This document shows, in pieces, positions 1 through 11,262 of a stretch of 64,000 nucleotides of DNA (position 1 is the first letter of the stretch; the number at the start of each line of letters is the position of its first letter). Below the pieces are notes generated by a model. That model was not told the DNA's origin, searched no databases, and saw only the letters and a program-made list of their open reading frames with translations. The stretch covers positions 10,367,246 to 10,431,245 of the forward strand of contig CM055098.1 in NCBI GenBank assembly GCA_029204225.1. The letters are read 5' to 3'. Source of the DNA: Diphasiastrum complanatum. Its lineage: Eukaryota; Streptophyta; Lycopodiopsida; Lycopodiales; Lycopodiaceae. Made by a program: the position numbers and the translations under genes.

Positions 1-399
1 GCAAATGAAAAAGCCTCCAAAATTTGAATTTGAAGCTCCAAGCTCCTCAAGCTCCAAGCTCCAAGCACCAAAATCCTCAAGCTCCAAGCGCCAAGATCTC
101 TGAAAAGGTAGCGCAAAAATGAAGGTAGAGGGAGGGAATACGAATACAGTGTCAGAATCCGACATCCGTAGGGTTCGTCAGAATCTGACATCTTTTTTTA
201 GAAGCCAAAACATCAAATCATCTACGACGGATTGCTGATCTGTATGTCAGAATCTGACACAAGATCAGAGAGATTATTTAAGATGATGATCTAACTAATG
301 CATACATAATTGTTGTCTAATTCTCTTATGAAGATACATTTCATCCAAGGAGATACTGCTGGCATCCATTGAGGTGGCAAGACACAGTTCAATCTAGGC
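1..399. other. No gene seen; short AGCTCCAAG-type repeats
   Basis: I see no coding signal here. Bases 30-95 contain degenerate direct copies of a short AGCTCCAAG/CTCAAGCTCC motif. The motif TCAGAATCTGACA recurs near 150, 187 and 246. The stretch borders the CACTA relic that begins near 400 and may be part of it. Confidence 0.5.
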
Positions 400-2166
400 A
401 ATGTGTTTGATCGAGAAGTACTTTTCCACATCCATTCTCACCATTCAAATGCATCTCATTGTGCATTTGGTGGATGAGGTGGCCATTGCAAGTAAATCAT
501 CTACTTTTGTCATTTGCCTATTGAAAGTCCATCCTAGAATATTGGTATTGTGGTTACGGTGTTCTCTCATTGATTGATATTATCAATGTAGGCATTGTCC
601 ATAACCAATGGATGTTTTTCTTGGAACGATTCATGAAAACATTGAAAGGCTTCATAAGACAGAGAGCAAGGCCTGAGGTTAGCATGACAAAAGTGTGGCT
701 AGTGCAAGAATACATGGTTTCTTTCATAGAGGTCCTTGATCATAGCGATCCTTCGGTTCCTCATCTCTGAGATAATAAGGATCATGAGAACATGTTGTTG
801 GGGAGGTTCCTCAGGGAAATGGAGTGACAAGAGAATGAATGAGTCCTTTAGGGAGAAGGCGAATAAGTTTTGCATTCTTAATAGTGAAGAAATACAAATG
901 TGGATTTTGAAATATGCAAGCCACTTTCAAGAGAGGGCATAGAAGACAGCCATACTCAAATGACCTCGCCCTTCTACCCAAGGACACAATGCTTGATGGG
1001 CTACGCAATGCCCTTAGACAAAAGCCACGGTAAACAACGAGGAAGTACCAGAAAGAGAGGGGAAATTTACAAGGGGGTGCAATTTTCATGTAAGCTATGT
1101 AAATCATTCACAGGTTTCACTATTTCTATGTACTTGTTCGATATCGCACAATGTATAGGGTAATATAGCTTGGAACATGAAGTCATCAATCAATATTTGT
1201 TATTTCCCTAGCACATTTTGTTCTTTGTCTTTCAATACAAAAAATACAATGCATTGTGGATGCATGGATGTCCTTTTTCGTTGGGAGCACATTTATAAAA
1301 ATAAAAACACCTATGATTGTGGAGTCATGGCAAATTTTACCTAAGAGAGTCGAGCAAGCACGGCTGACACCAATTTAATTTCTTCTCAACTTGATTATTG
1401 TGGGACAATCAATGACATCCTCAAATTTGGATTTAGGCAATTTAGCTTTTTCATATTTGATGTCAAATGGGTCAAAGTTATTTGCAATAGTCCCAATGCA
1501 ACTGTGAGGAAGGATGAGAGTGGTTATTTTGATATTGACTCCACCAAGCTTTGGACATATCAAGGCGATACATTTGGTTTTCCTCAACCATGTGAGCAGG
1601 TACGTATGTGTTCAAGTAGTCAATGCTCTTTTTATATCAATTAATTGATTTTTATTATACAAAAAATGTATATTGTGTGTATACCCAAGCAATTGTAACA
1701 TAGATACTTATTACAAGTCAATGTTTATGGAAACATCGATCAATAATAAGTGGTCTTTCACCCTGACTGTTCAGATCTTAGATGGTGGTACATGATTCAA
1801 GTCGCTCCTCGAAATTAAAGAATTTTTGAGGATAGAGATGTCATGGAGGACATGGCGTTGCCAACTGATGCACCTAAACAAGATCATGATGATGAGCTCG
1901 ATGACACATTTTCAGAGGATGTGCATGCTTCACAAGCAAATGATGATATTCAGCATGACGCATCATCATTGGATGGATCGACATCACACGACATAGCTTC
2001 TCGATCTCCCTCATCGTCACTATCGTCATCAACTGTCAACCTATCGGTTCAACACGATCATCAATACAAGTCAACTCTTCGATCTTCTATACATTGGTAT
2101 GAAGAAAGGAAATTGTGGGTCTCCTTAAATGGAGAAAGTACAATTAAGCTTAGTTTAATTCAATGA
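400..2166 (+). pseudogene. CACTA (En/Spm) TNP2-type transposase relic
   Basis: This is the decayed 3' half of a CACTA-superfamily transposase gene. At 425-500 one frame reads LTIQMHLIVHLVDEVAIA, and at 600-720 another reads WMFFLERFMKTLKGFIR followed by RARPE. Both fit the DUF4218 segment of TNP2-like proteins (family usually HLVxEV, RWMYPxERYxKxLKGYVRNxARPEGS). Bases 1380-1610 read LDYCGTINDILKFGFRQF, then FDVKWVKV and STKLW, as in DUF4216, which follows DUF4218 in these proteins. An acidic, Ser-rich tail of 107 aa (1843-2166) probably ends it. Frameshifts and stops separate the blocks, so it is inactive. Terminal CACTA repeats were not found. Domain naming rests on recalled family motifs. 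Confidence 0.7.
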
Positions 2167-2326
2167 TTATTCTAAAATTTCTTGTAATCCCTTGAGTGGG
2201 TAGGTATAAATATGACTGAGATCAAAGAACGAAAAGATATAGTGAGAAGAGCGAAGAAGAGAGAATAGGAAGGAGATGAAGAACGTGAAGATGTATGTGT
2301 ATATCATGAAACTCCAGTGATTATAC

Positions 2327-2406
2327 AAAAACAAAAAGCTAGAGCTATTGCATACTATTCTCAAAACAAAACAAAAAGCTAAAGCTATTGCATACTATTC
2401 TCAAAA
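2327..2406. repeat. 40-bp direct tandem duplication
   Basis: Two nearly identical 40-bp units sit side by side, each containing AGCTATTGCATACTATTCTC and differing at one clear base (AGCTAGAGC versus AGCTAAAGC). The duplication lies just before the putative copia LTR. Confidence 0.85.
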
Positions 2407-2408
2407 CA

Positions 2409-2954
2409 ATGTCTATGGACTAGGTAGCGAGCGTGAGCAGGCCCGCTATCGTGTGTAGCAGGTGGCCTTCACGCACCGAGCCGCCCTGCGGGGAGGTGCG
2501 TTGAAGGCTGTCTGCTACAGGGTAGCAGGCCTGCCCACGCCTGCTAACGGGCATAATTTGCCATTTGGGCCCTTCAACTGCCCTTCCGTTGACAGGTTGT
2601 TGCACTATGGCACTGAACGTCTGTGTTCAGAGCCAATGAAATTGTGCCAGCCGTCCAATATCAGCCCAAATGCAAATTATGTTATTGAATTTTTCTTGTC
2701 AATTTAGATCTCGTTGTTTCCACGTTATCTCTGTTTTTCTTTTTTGGGTGGCCTGTAATGGAGACCGCTACAAGATAGAGTGCACACGGTGCAGTGATAC
2801 TGCCTAAAATTAGAATTTTGTATATGTACTCTTTTTGGTTCCTTCTATGTTAATCTGTCTTTTGGAGTTCTATGTATGTGTGATATATTCTTTCCAAATT
2901 GCAAACTATTGTGATTGGTAGATTGTAGTATTCTTTTGTGTTTGATCTTAAACA
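2409..2954 (+). repeat. Putative copia LTR fragment (3' boundary supported)
   Basis: The right edge is well supported because ...TTAAACA ends directly before a perfect plant copia primer binding site. The left edge is a guess at a TG start. No internal retroelement coding follows; the P450 3' end begins about 150 bp later. This is therefore a solo or truncated LTR with its PBS attached. It is GC-richer than its surroundings at 2420-2600. Confidence 0.45.
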
Positions 2955-2966
2955 TGGTATCAGAGC
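2955..2966 (+). other. Copia primer binding site (initiator tRNA-Met)
   Basis: TGGTATCAGAGC is the standard plant Ty1/copia PBS, complementary to the 3' end of initiator tRNA-Met. It follows immediately after ...AACA, the expected LTR end. Confidence 0.8.
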
Positions 2967-3112
2967 CTCGTTGAGGTGCAGAATCTCTTTTGCGAGAGCT
3001 AAATTTGGGATGAACTTCAATAATAGAAAAGTCATAATGCATGTTCTGAACATTGTTTCATAGCAAAAATTGTAAAATATGGACTAAAAATGTGGAAATT
3101 GTGATGGATTGG

Positions 3113-4050
3113 CTAGCCAATAGGCTCTAAAAGAATTTGCATGCCGTACTGTGGTTTGATAATAAACCCTTGACAGGGTGCATGCACATATGTGGGCGAC
3201 AGCTGAAACCTGAACCTTTGGAGGAGCCTGCAGAGCACGACCTTTGCTTCCATGAGTGCAAAAGTTTGGCCAATGCAGCTGCGAGGACCTATGGAGAAGG
3301 GCATGAATGCCGAGGGATGTTTGGCTGCATAGGCAATGCCTTCGGAAAAACGCTCTGGACTGAAGTTATCAGCATCTTCCCCCCACAATTGCTTGTTGTG
3401 CATCGTCACAAGCATATGCATAAGGAGCACAGTGCCTTTGGGGATCATAAGTTTTCCAAGCCTCATGTCTCGCTCTGTGCACCTTGTCAGGACAGAGGTT
3501 GCTGGATACAAGCGCAGAGCTTCATTTAGCACCATACCCACCTGCACACAAACGAGAAGTGTCAGATACGGTGTCATTTTGCAGGAATCTGATCAGGGCA
3601 GAGAAAGAGAGAGTTTGGTGCTAGCATCTGAAAAAAATAATGACTTACTAATTTCAATTGACTAAGCATGCCACTAGTGGGAGTTCTGCGGCCACAGATG
3701 TCCATCACTTCTGCTCGCACTCTCTCTTGCCAATCGGGATGAAGGGACAGTAACATTGTGGTCCATGTAAGCAACGACGCGGTTGTCTCATGCCCAGCAA
3801 AAAAGAAAGTCTTGCATTCATCCACGATGTCTTGAATGCTCATTCTAAGGTTCTTCTGGTTACCTAGCAGTTGACTTTTGTATGCAGATATCATAATGGC
3901 CAGAAGGTCGTTGTGCTGCGTTTCGTTTTGCTGGAGACGTTTCTCAACGATTTGGCGCAATTTGTCCTCGATCGTCTTTCTGATTTTCAACCGATTAAGG
4001 TTCTTGGGTGTTGGTAAGTAGCTGCAAAAGTTACCAATCACATACCTTGC

Positions 4051-4113
<63 letters not shown>

Positions 4114-5215
4114 CACTCACCTGCATGCAATGCACATTTGTAAAAATATCAACTCATCAGCTAGATAACCACAATAGAATTGGACAATCTTATACCTTTG
4201 TCCTGGCAAATGCATTGATTTGAATGCTTCAGCCACCATTACTTGCTGGAAATATTGCAACTTGAACACCCTGTTACCTGCTTCATAGCTGGTACCAAAC
4301 GCTGTATGCGAGATAACCTCAGCGGTCAGATTTTGGTAATCTTCCAGAACATCAATCTCTACGGTTTGCACACCCTTGGGGCTTTTGGCCCGCACAATCC
4401 TACGCTCCCAACCATTCAGCATCTTTGTAGTTAGCTCTGACATCGTTTCTACCATGGCCTGCGTGTATACAGTTTACCAAGAAATTTTCTTTTGTTGAAA
4501 CCGTTAATATTCCTAGAATAATCGCCACAGTAAAGAAGGAAATAGTACAACCAGAAACTGCAGTTAAATAAAGGTTGAATTCTAAGATAATTGACGATTC
4601 AACCTTCAGCTTATCAACGTGGAAGCCAGGATTAAGCATGCGTCTCTCCTGCTCCCACTTTTCACCCTCGGCCACTGCCAGGCCATTTCCGAACATATCT
4701 CTGACAAGGGCGTTAGGTGACACCTTCCGAAAATCTTTATTGCTCAAGATCTCCTTTATCAGCCCAGGATCGGCGATCGTCAACCGCACCTCAGATCCAA
4801 TCGTGTACACGAACGTGTCCCCTATAAAGAGCTAATCGTAAGCTTCTAGAAATTTTCAAACCTCAAATTTTTTAAATACACTGAGAAATTCCAAAATAGT
4901 ACAGCGATTGCAAGGTTTCTTGATGAGATTGATACCATAGAGCTTAGACCATGTTTTGCAGTAAGGGAGCAGGCGATGAACTATTTCATGAGATGATCGT
5001 TCCATTGGTGTGGAGGTTCCCTGAGCCAGTCGAGCAAGTTCAGCCAGGTTTCCCACGATTGGAATAAAAGGTGGTCCCTTCACTCCCTGCGCTTGGAGGC
5101 GCTTGCAAATCTGCCATGGTTGCCACCATAGATCTCTTAGCAACCTCCCCACCCCGAGGATGCTTGCTATTCCTGTCACAGCTACAAGCCATTGGAAAAA
5201 CATTGTGCTGTGCAC
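3113..5215 (-). CDS. Cytochrome P450, CYP72 clan, CYP709-like (5 exons)
   Basis: This is a complete microsomal haem-thiolate monooxygenase gene. Exons on the minus strand are 5215-4936, 4821-4604, 4458-4196, 4021-3649 and 3541-3113. All introns are GT-AG, phases match, and the total is 1563 nt encoding 520 aa, a normal length. An N-terminal hydrophobic anchor (about residues 5-27) precedes a proline-rich hinge (KGPPFIPIVGN). Visible P450 landmarks are the I-helix AGHETT (329-334), ExxR as EALR (385-388), PERF (440-443) and the haem loop FSIGPRSCIG (460-469) with Cys467. The phrases LPTPKNLNRLK, ECKTFFFAGHETT and LKLVGMVLNEALRLYP resemble CYP709-type proteins of the CYP72 clan. The substrate cannot be read from sequence. 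A second Met at codon 5 could also start. Intron 3 contains a (CT)n tract. No nonsense or frameshift is seen, so the gene looks functional. Confidence 0.92.
4055..4111. repeat. (CT)n microsatellite in P450 intron 3
   Basis: About 57 bp of uninterrupted CT, read as (GA)n on the gene strand, make up about one third of the 174-nt third intron (4195-4022). The tract ends about 33 nt before the TTTTGCAG acceptor. Confidence 0.97.
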
Positions 5216-6110
5216 CAGTTCAATCCTGTAATTTGCAACGATAACCCTTTGTAGGTGATGTTTCTCGGCTCACTCAGCTGCGCCACTGCAAGCACTTTCG
5301 AGCAAACTATGCCAAATTAGAGGAGCAAAAGGATGCTATACGACTTGCTAAACCCGAAAATAGCACTTTGCATATACTGAGTCAGCAAGCAGCTCATCAA
5401 CTTTTCCAGGACTACAGCGTAGATGGAGCTCACATGCATTACATCGCCATCTCCTAGTTCAGCTGAAAATCTCGTTTAGACATGATTATGGGTGCAGATT
5501 TTTCATATTCAGCAATCGTCAGAGTGACTTGCTGGACATTGTTTGAGTGTAGAGCTGATTTTCCCATAAAAATGAGATGTACCAGCTAAGACCATGAACA
5601 AATCCTACTTTCTTAGCTCACTTTATGTGCTAATTCGATGGCATAAAAACCATAGCACCTGTAGTAGATAGACGGGATCAAAGCCGTCCTCCATCAAATC
5701 TCCTCGAGTCTAGATGCGATTCCTATGTAAAAGATGGTGTTCACAAATGGCTGGCATAATTTGGCAAGCTCTAATTGCATTGTAGATCCCCATTTGCCCT
5801 TCAAAGAAAGGCAATTTTTTTCTAAAACTGTCCAAGTGAAAGGGAAACCAAAAGATTTTTTAATTTCATACTTTGTTATGAGCTTTCATATGTTTTCTTT
5901 TAAAAAATACATAGGATTGTGTTAAGAAAGCCTATATCTCTCTCAAATTTTGAAAGGCTCACTTCAAATATACATGTCACTTGAAAGCTAAATCCAACGA
6001 AACCTTTTAATTTGAAAGTAAACTTCCTGTAAGTTTTTCATGAAATCGTTTTCGATGAAAGATGTTGTTTCCATTCTCAAGAGATGCCGGCTTTCCCTAA
6101 CATTGCATTG
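5216..6110. other. P450 upstream region; no other gene seen
   Basis: This is the presumed 5'UTR and promoter of the P450 gene. I find no convincing TATA box close to the start codon and no ORF with a recognisable domain. Confidence 0.4.
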
Positions 6111-6216
6111 GAGCAATATCGATGTGTACAACCAGATTTGTTGCCCTCTATCACTCTCTAGGAGAGCAATATCGATGTGTACAACTAGATTTGTTGCCCT
6201 CTATCACTCCCTATCA
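6111..6216. repeat. 53-bp tandem duplication
   Basis: Two adjacent 53-bp units begin GAGCAATATCGATGTGTACA and differ at a few positions. No function is implied. Confidence 0.85.
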
Positions 6217-6353
6217 ACACGGTGTTTGTCAAGAAGCCAATTGGCAAAGATATGAATACAATAGATGTGGGATGCAATCTTATCCAATATTTATGGGGAC
6301 ACAACTACTTAATTCCCTACACGTCACTCATATGAAACCTTCCTCTACAAAGC

Positions 6354-6355
<2 letters not shown>

Positions 6356-6440
<85 letters not shown>
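6356..6440. repeat. (GA)n microsatellite
   Basis: A perfect GA dinucleotide run of about 85 bp. Confidence 0.98.
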
Positions 6441-6441
<1 letters not shown>

Positions 6442-6739
6442 ATGTTTGTTTACTCGAATAGGCTACCTAACCATACCCATACCTTGATGAGTTCTTTCCA
6501 AATTTGAGAGTAGATAATGGCTGCCAAAGTCGTGGAGAAAAAGTCATGCTAGCTAGTTGACTACTTGCTAGATTTTTGTCCAAGATTAGTAACTAATTGT
6601 TTGAACTTCCTTGTTACATGCAAGAACATCCCACAAGTGTATTGGAGCTGTTGGGTCGACAAAATTCCATGTGAAAGATCAGAAAACAATCAAATTTTGA
6701 AATCAATAATGAAGTGATAAATTGAATATACAATTGGGC

Positions 6740-6742
<3 letters not shown>

Positions 6743-6836
<94 letters not shown>
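6743..6836. repeat. (CT)n microsatellite
   Basis: A perfect CT run of about 94 bp. With the (GA)n run 300 bp away it forms an inverted pair of complementary tracts. Confidence 0.98.
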
Positions 6837-6838
<2 letters not shown>

Positions 6839-7649
6839 CCCTGTTGGCCTTCCCCGATACGAATAACACCTTCTACCTTGTTCTTGTTGTATGCCATTGC
6901 CCAATCGCCTGCAAATTGACATTGAAATTGCATTATTTGGAAAAAAAACATGTTTCTTCCTTACAGACTCTCTTTATGATATTTCATATATTTTCCAAAG
7001 CTCTCCATATGAAATTATCTGAAAGTTATGTAAATCTATATCAATTTTGTTAGAGTTTGAAATTTAACACCCCTTCCTCAATGATTGAGGTACCTTTTAA
7101 CATCTTTAAGAAGAAAATTTTCTTTCTTGAGGACAATCTTGAAGAGACATCTGTGTCTCATACAAGTTGGTTAAAGTATCCTAAGCTTCTTTGGTTGAAT
7201 TACATGATGTAGCATGTGAGATATAATTGTCTTTGAGATTTAAGGTTATTTTTAAATTCTCATTTGTTGAGAAGATTATAATCATTTTGTGATTTCAATA
7301 ATGTACTATCAGTCACTTCCTATAAATCTCTTACTAAGCGAAAATTGAGAGAGACAATATAATTTTCAAGTAGAAGATTAGTTTCAATCTTAGATCTAGA
7401 ATCATGAAACTTCAAGACCTATAGCTTACAATCTTAGTACAAAATTCAAACTTATTTTAGATGTCCAAGATACTCATATTCGGATTTTTAGAGGCCTCAG
7501 AGATAGCCATTGAATAACTAGATAATAATTTGAGATTTTGTAGGCTTACAAAAATACAGTAGTAGATAAACAATGTATTACACTCTATTCAAAATCAATG
7601 TGAAAGATGCACAAGTATGACTGACAATAATAACTATTTGATTTTAACC
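6837..7649. other. Unassigned AT-rich stretch
   Basis: I see no recognisable coding domain. Part of it (about 7060-7500) may be a heavily decayed minus-strand extension of the copia fragment at 7650-8100, but I cannot align it with confidence. Confidence 0.35.
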
Positions 7650-8100
7650 AATCAATTATGAGAGTACATTGGGATGACCATAACAAAGATAAACCTTCGA
7701 TGCCTAAATATTATACTAAAAATCCTTCTAGTACTTGAGAAATGTACATTCAAATGTATAAGCTTAGGAGGATGCAAATTTTTTGTGATAGACTTAGGAA
7801 AGGTGAGTTTTTGTGGTTTGGAAAAAGCACATGGCTCACATACATTACCATCACTTGTAAGAGAACTAGGGAGCCCAAAAGCTGGCTTCTCCTTGATCAT
7901 AGCCTCCAATGAGTTGGGATTGATGTGGCCAATTCTCTTATGAATTTGGTGTTAGAATTCACACAAACTAGTTTGTAAATTCCACTTGGAAATTGTGATT
8001 TGGTTATGATGGTGACGTTTTCACACGTGGGGACAACCCAAAATGTGTGAATGATCTCTTGAGATGTGGTTGATTTCACAAAGATCAAGCACTTGATTGA
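7650..8100 (-). pseudogene. Copia pre-integrase/integrase N-terminal fragment
   Basis: On the minus strand, 7909-7652 reads EAMIKEKPAFGLPSS followed by NVCEPCAFSKPQKL. A neighbouring frame just upstream reads HKRIGHINPNSL. Together these form the HHCC zinc-binding region of a copia integrase (H..H..C..C) with its usual G-L-P spacing. A frameshift separates the two parts, and no protease or catalytic core is present. It is an isolated dead fragment. Confidence 0.75.
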
Positions 8101-8559
8101 TTCTATAATCTATTTTAAAAAACCTAAGGCAAGAGCACATAGAACATGTATAAATCATTCACCATCATACATTCTCATGTAAAGGCAACTCACGATGGGA
8201 AAAAAAAAAGTATAGAAAAGGCTTGCTCTCGGGTAGAGAGAGAATACATGCATGAGCTCTCGGGTAGAGAGAGAAAGTAACAAGAGTGTAGTGTAGAATC
8301 TCACTTGATCTCCAAAAAACTTAGGGTCCGGTCAAATGACTCTCTCCCTCATACAAATAGAAATACAATCTAGGATGAGTGTAATATGATTAGACCCCTT
8401 TCTTTCCTCTTCATTTGATTGGTTTAGTGACATAAGGGCCCTCAAATTTGATTGGACCAATTTCATTAATCTCTCTCTTTTGATTGGTCAGATAATTTCA
8501 TGACAACACATATGAAAGTGTCACTCACCCTCTCTCATCATGCCATGTGTAGAAAGCCT
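8101..8559. other. Unassigned; two copies of a CTCTCGGGTAGAGAGAGAA motif
   Basis: The motif GCTCTCGGGTAGAGAGAGAA occurs near 8226 and again near 8258. No gene is visible. The stretch ends where the copia-a LTR begins. Confidence 0.4.
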
Positions 8560-9306
8560 TGTTAGATTTCTTATGCTCAGTCTTAAAAAATCGTTCAAGT
8601 AATGAGCATCCTGAAAACAACAAAGGCCGACAACATATTTCGGATTTTCACATTTTTCCAAAACTTAGTTTTTATATACATTTTTGTTTTAAGGCATTGT
8701 CGCCTTTTTCGCCTTTTAGCACCTTAGGGATTTTTGTGCCTTAATCAATTTTAGGCACCTTCGCCTTTTTCGCACTTTCGAGAAAAAGGTGACACAATGA
8801 CCATATTCCATTTTGGACCTACCTTAAACAATTTAAAGGTTTTCAGATTTTTCAATAGTGGCGGACCGACATCGCCAACTTATCATCAACCCTAAAAACA
8901 GTTGGACAGCCAAATATCCCAAGGGCGGTTACCAACTTTGTACATATACAAAGACTGGCGTAAATAGCATTCAATGCTCGGAAGATATTTTTGAAGACAC
9001 TTGTAAATATATACTAGCTGAATCAAACTATGTAGGAGTTAATAAAAGTGTTAAGTTTTATCATTATTAGAGTTATCTGTAGCCAGCGTTATCATGCTCA
9101 ACAAGCTAAAGTTATTCCTTCAAGCCATTGTACTCATTGTTGATATTAATCAGAGTGCAATTTTGTCTCACTACTGTATTGTTCATTTGCACAATTCTGT
9201 ATGAATCATTCTTCTTGAATATTTCTGCTGCTAACTATTGTGTTTTCGTTCCTACACGCCTACGCTCAAAGCTTCGAGCTGCCGGTCATTCCCACATTTT
9301 ACGACA
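8560..9306 (+). repeat. 5' LTR of copia-a
   Basis: The 747-bp LTR starts TGTTAGATTTC and ends TTTACGACA immediately before the PBS. Most of it is present again in inverted orientation at 12255-13276, which independently confirms both ends. Confidence 0.85.
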
Positions 9307-9318
9307 TGGTATTAGAGT
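9307..9318 (+). other. PBS of copia-a (variant)
   Basis: TGGTATTAGAGT directly follows the LTR. It is a two-mismatch variant of the usual TGGTATCAGAGC initiator-Met site. Confidence 0.75.
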
Positions 9319-9521
9319 GGGCATTTTAGTAATATGCATTTCTATTGCAGATTATCAGTCTTGTTTCTACCAAGACGTCTCTCTAGCAAATGCACAACCA
9401 ACAATATTCCGACAATCATTGTTTCTACCAATGATGTCGTTCAACCAAAATGGATCCATCATCTAGTTAATCTCTCATTGACAAACTCGATGGAAATAAC
9501 TACCATCTCTGAAAATTCAAG

Positions 9522-10250
9522 ATGAAGGTTATACTTCTAGCCAAAGAACTGTGGGACATCGTTGATGGCACAGAGCTCAAACGAAAAGGAGATGTAGCCA
9601 ACATCACCAAGTGGAGACTGAGAGATGGCAAAGCATTTGCCATGATCACTCTCAACATCAAGGATACTCAAATCAACCACATACGTGCTGCTCAGACTGC
9701 TAAGGATGCATGGGACATCCTAGCAACTCTCTATGATATCAGGGATGTTACTTCTAAGTTACACTTGCAAAAGAAATTCTTCACCCTGAGGATGTCTGAC
9801 GCAGAAAGTGTTTCGAGTCATCTCAACATGTTCAAATATCTTATGGAGCAGATGACTGCAACTGGCTTGGGCATAGAAGATTCCAATGCACTCATGACTC
9901 TATTATCGAGTCTATCTAAAGCCTACAAAAATTGAGTATTGGCAATTTCTACCCAAGAGCACTTCACTCTGTCAAGAATAATTTTGCTGCTCCTACAAGA
10001 GGAGATCAGAAGATTCAACATCCTCCTCATGCTCATGATTGGATCCTCAAGCTCTATATTCAAAAAATTAGAAGTTTAGATCCAAGAGATCTACAAAGTC
10101 AGGTTATACTGACAAGAAGAACAACTTGCAGTCTGGACCAAATTTCGGTTCATGATCGAATTCAAGCTCTTCATCATTCCAATTAGTGCAAATTTTTTTT
10201 TGCAGATACTGTAAGAGGACTGGCCATGAAATCAAGGACTGCTGAACTTT
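9522..10250 (+). pseudogene. Copia-a gag (capsid/nucleocapsid), broken
   Basis: The main open block (9522-9935) reads KELWDIVDGTEL, then AKDAWDILATLYD and LHLQKKFFTLRM, a copia gag of the UBN2 type. A stop ends it near residue 137. About 270 bp later a CCHC knuckle appears in another frame (CRYCKRTGHEIKDC, near 10205-10245) and is followed at once by a stop. Upstream of 9522 the reading LDGNNYHL then stop suggests the true start was near 9450. The gag is not translatable as one protein. Confidence 0.85.
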
Positions 10251-10359
10251 GAAATACAACAACGAAAAGAAGAAGAAGTTCCAACAACAAGCACATAGTG
10301 CTACAACTCAAATCAGCAACAAGAAGAAGATGAAGCAGCTTTCATGACCAAAATAGGAG

Positions 10360-11262
10360 AACAACAGGATATTGATTCCTGGTATCTAGATTTCGGAGCA
10401 ACTCAACACATGACTCACCATCACGACGTTTCGTTGTCGTTCACGTGCTAGTACTTGAACTGCGAATCCGTCCCACAGATTTTGTAGTCCTCTTTGTTTG
10501 ATACCTACTTTATGATGAACAAACCTAAAGCATTTAAGTTCTTCAAGCGGTTCAAGGCATCTGCAGAAAATCAGACCCAGAGAAAGATCAAGGCTCTATG
10601 CACAGATGGAGGGGAGAGTATATCTCCACAGAATTCAAGGAGTTCTGCAAAGCCAGCGAAATATATCAACAATTTACAGCCAGTTATTCACCTCAGTCCA
10701 ATGTATATATAAATGAAAGAATAGGACACTCATTGAAAGTGCCAAGAATATGCTGGCCCATGCCTCTCTTCCAAAAAAATTCTAGGCAAAAGTTGTTACT
10801 ACAGTTGCCTATTTGCAGAATTGATCCATCACCAAAGCCCTAAATGACAAGACACCTTATAAGGCGTGGAGAGGATCAGAACCATCACTCAAAAATATTC
10901 GAGTACTTGGATGCATCGCTTTCGTTCAGATCCCTGAAGATCTAAGAAGAAAGCTAGATGATAAGAGCAGAAAAATGATTTTCATCGACAATTTTCCAGA
11001 CCACAAGGCATACAGGCTCTACAATTTGGATATTGCGAAGGCATTCACCACTAGAGATATCATTTTTGTGGAAGACCAGTTCATCGACCACAAGGGAAAA
11101 GCTACTGATAAATCCGACCCAAGGATGGAGCAACCAAATTCCAATTCAGGGATTCAACTACAGAATATCGACACTAACTTAGAAAATGAGTCAGAACCTC
11201 AACAAGTCAACCCACATCAGAGGACCGAAGTTCAACCCAGAAGGTCGAACAGGTCCAAATAA
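10360..11262 (+). pseudogene. Copia-a protease/integrase remnants
   Basis: Near 10375 the frame reads DSWYLDFGATQHMTH, a protease site in which the DSGA motif has become DFGA. Only about 100 bp later come integrase core pieces in shifting frames: ALCTDGGE, then ASYSPQSNVY where the family has QNGVxERxN. The segment containing the integrase zinc finger is deleted. The integrase tail follows at 10975-11262, reading KAYRLYNLDIAKAFTTRDI and a basic EVQPRRSNRSK end. Confidence 0.8.

Noticed and set aside
2420-2707. Overlapping open frames on both strands in a GC-richer patch
   Set aside because: No recognisable domain. The patch lies within a putative copia LTR, and openness on both strands follows from base composition.
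9128-9466. 112-codon frame across the copia-a LTR end and PBS
   Set aside because: It spans non-coding LTR and primer binding site, so it is a chance opening.
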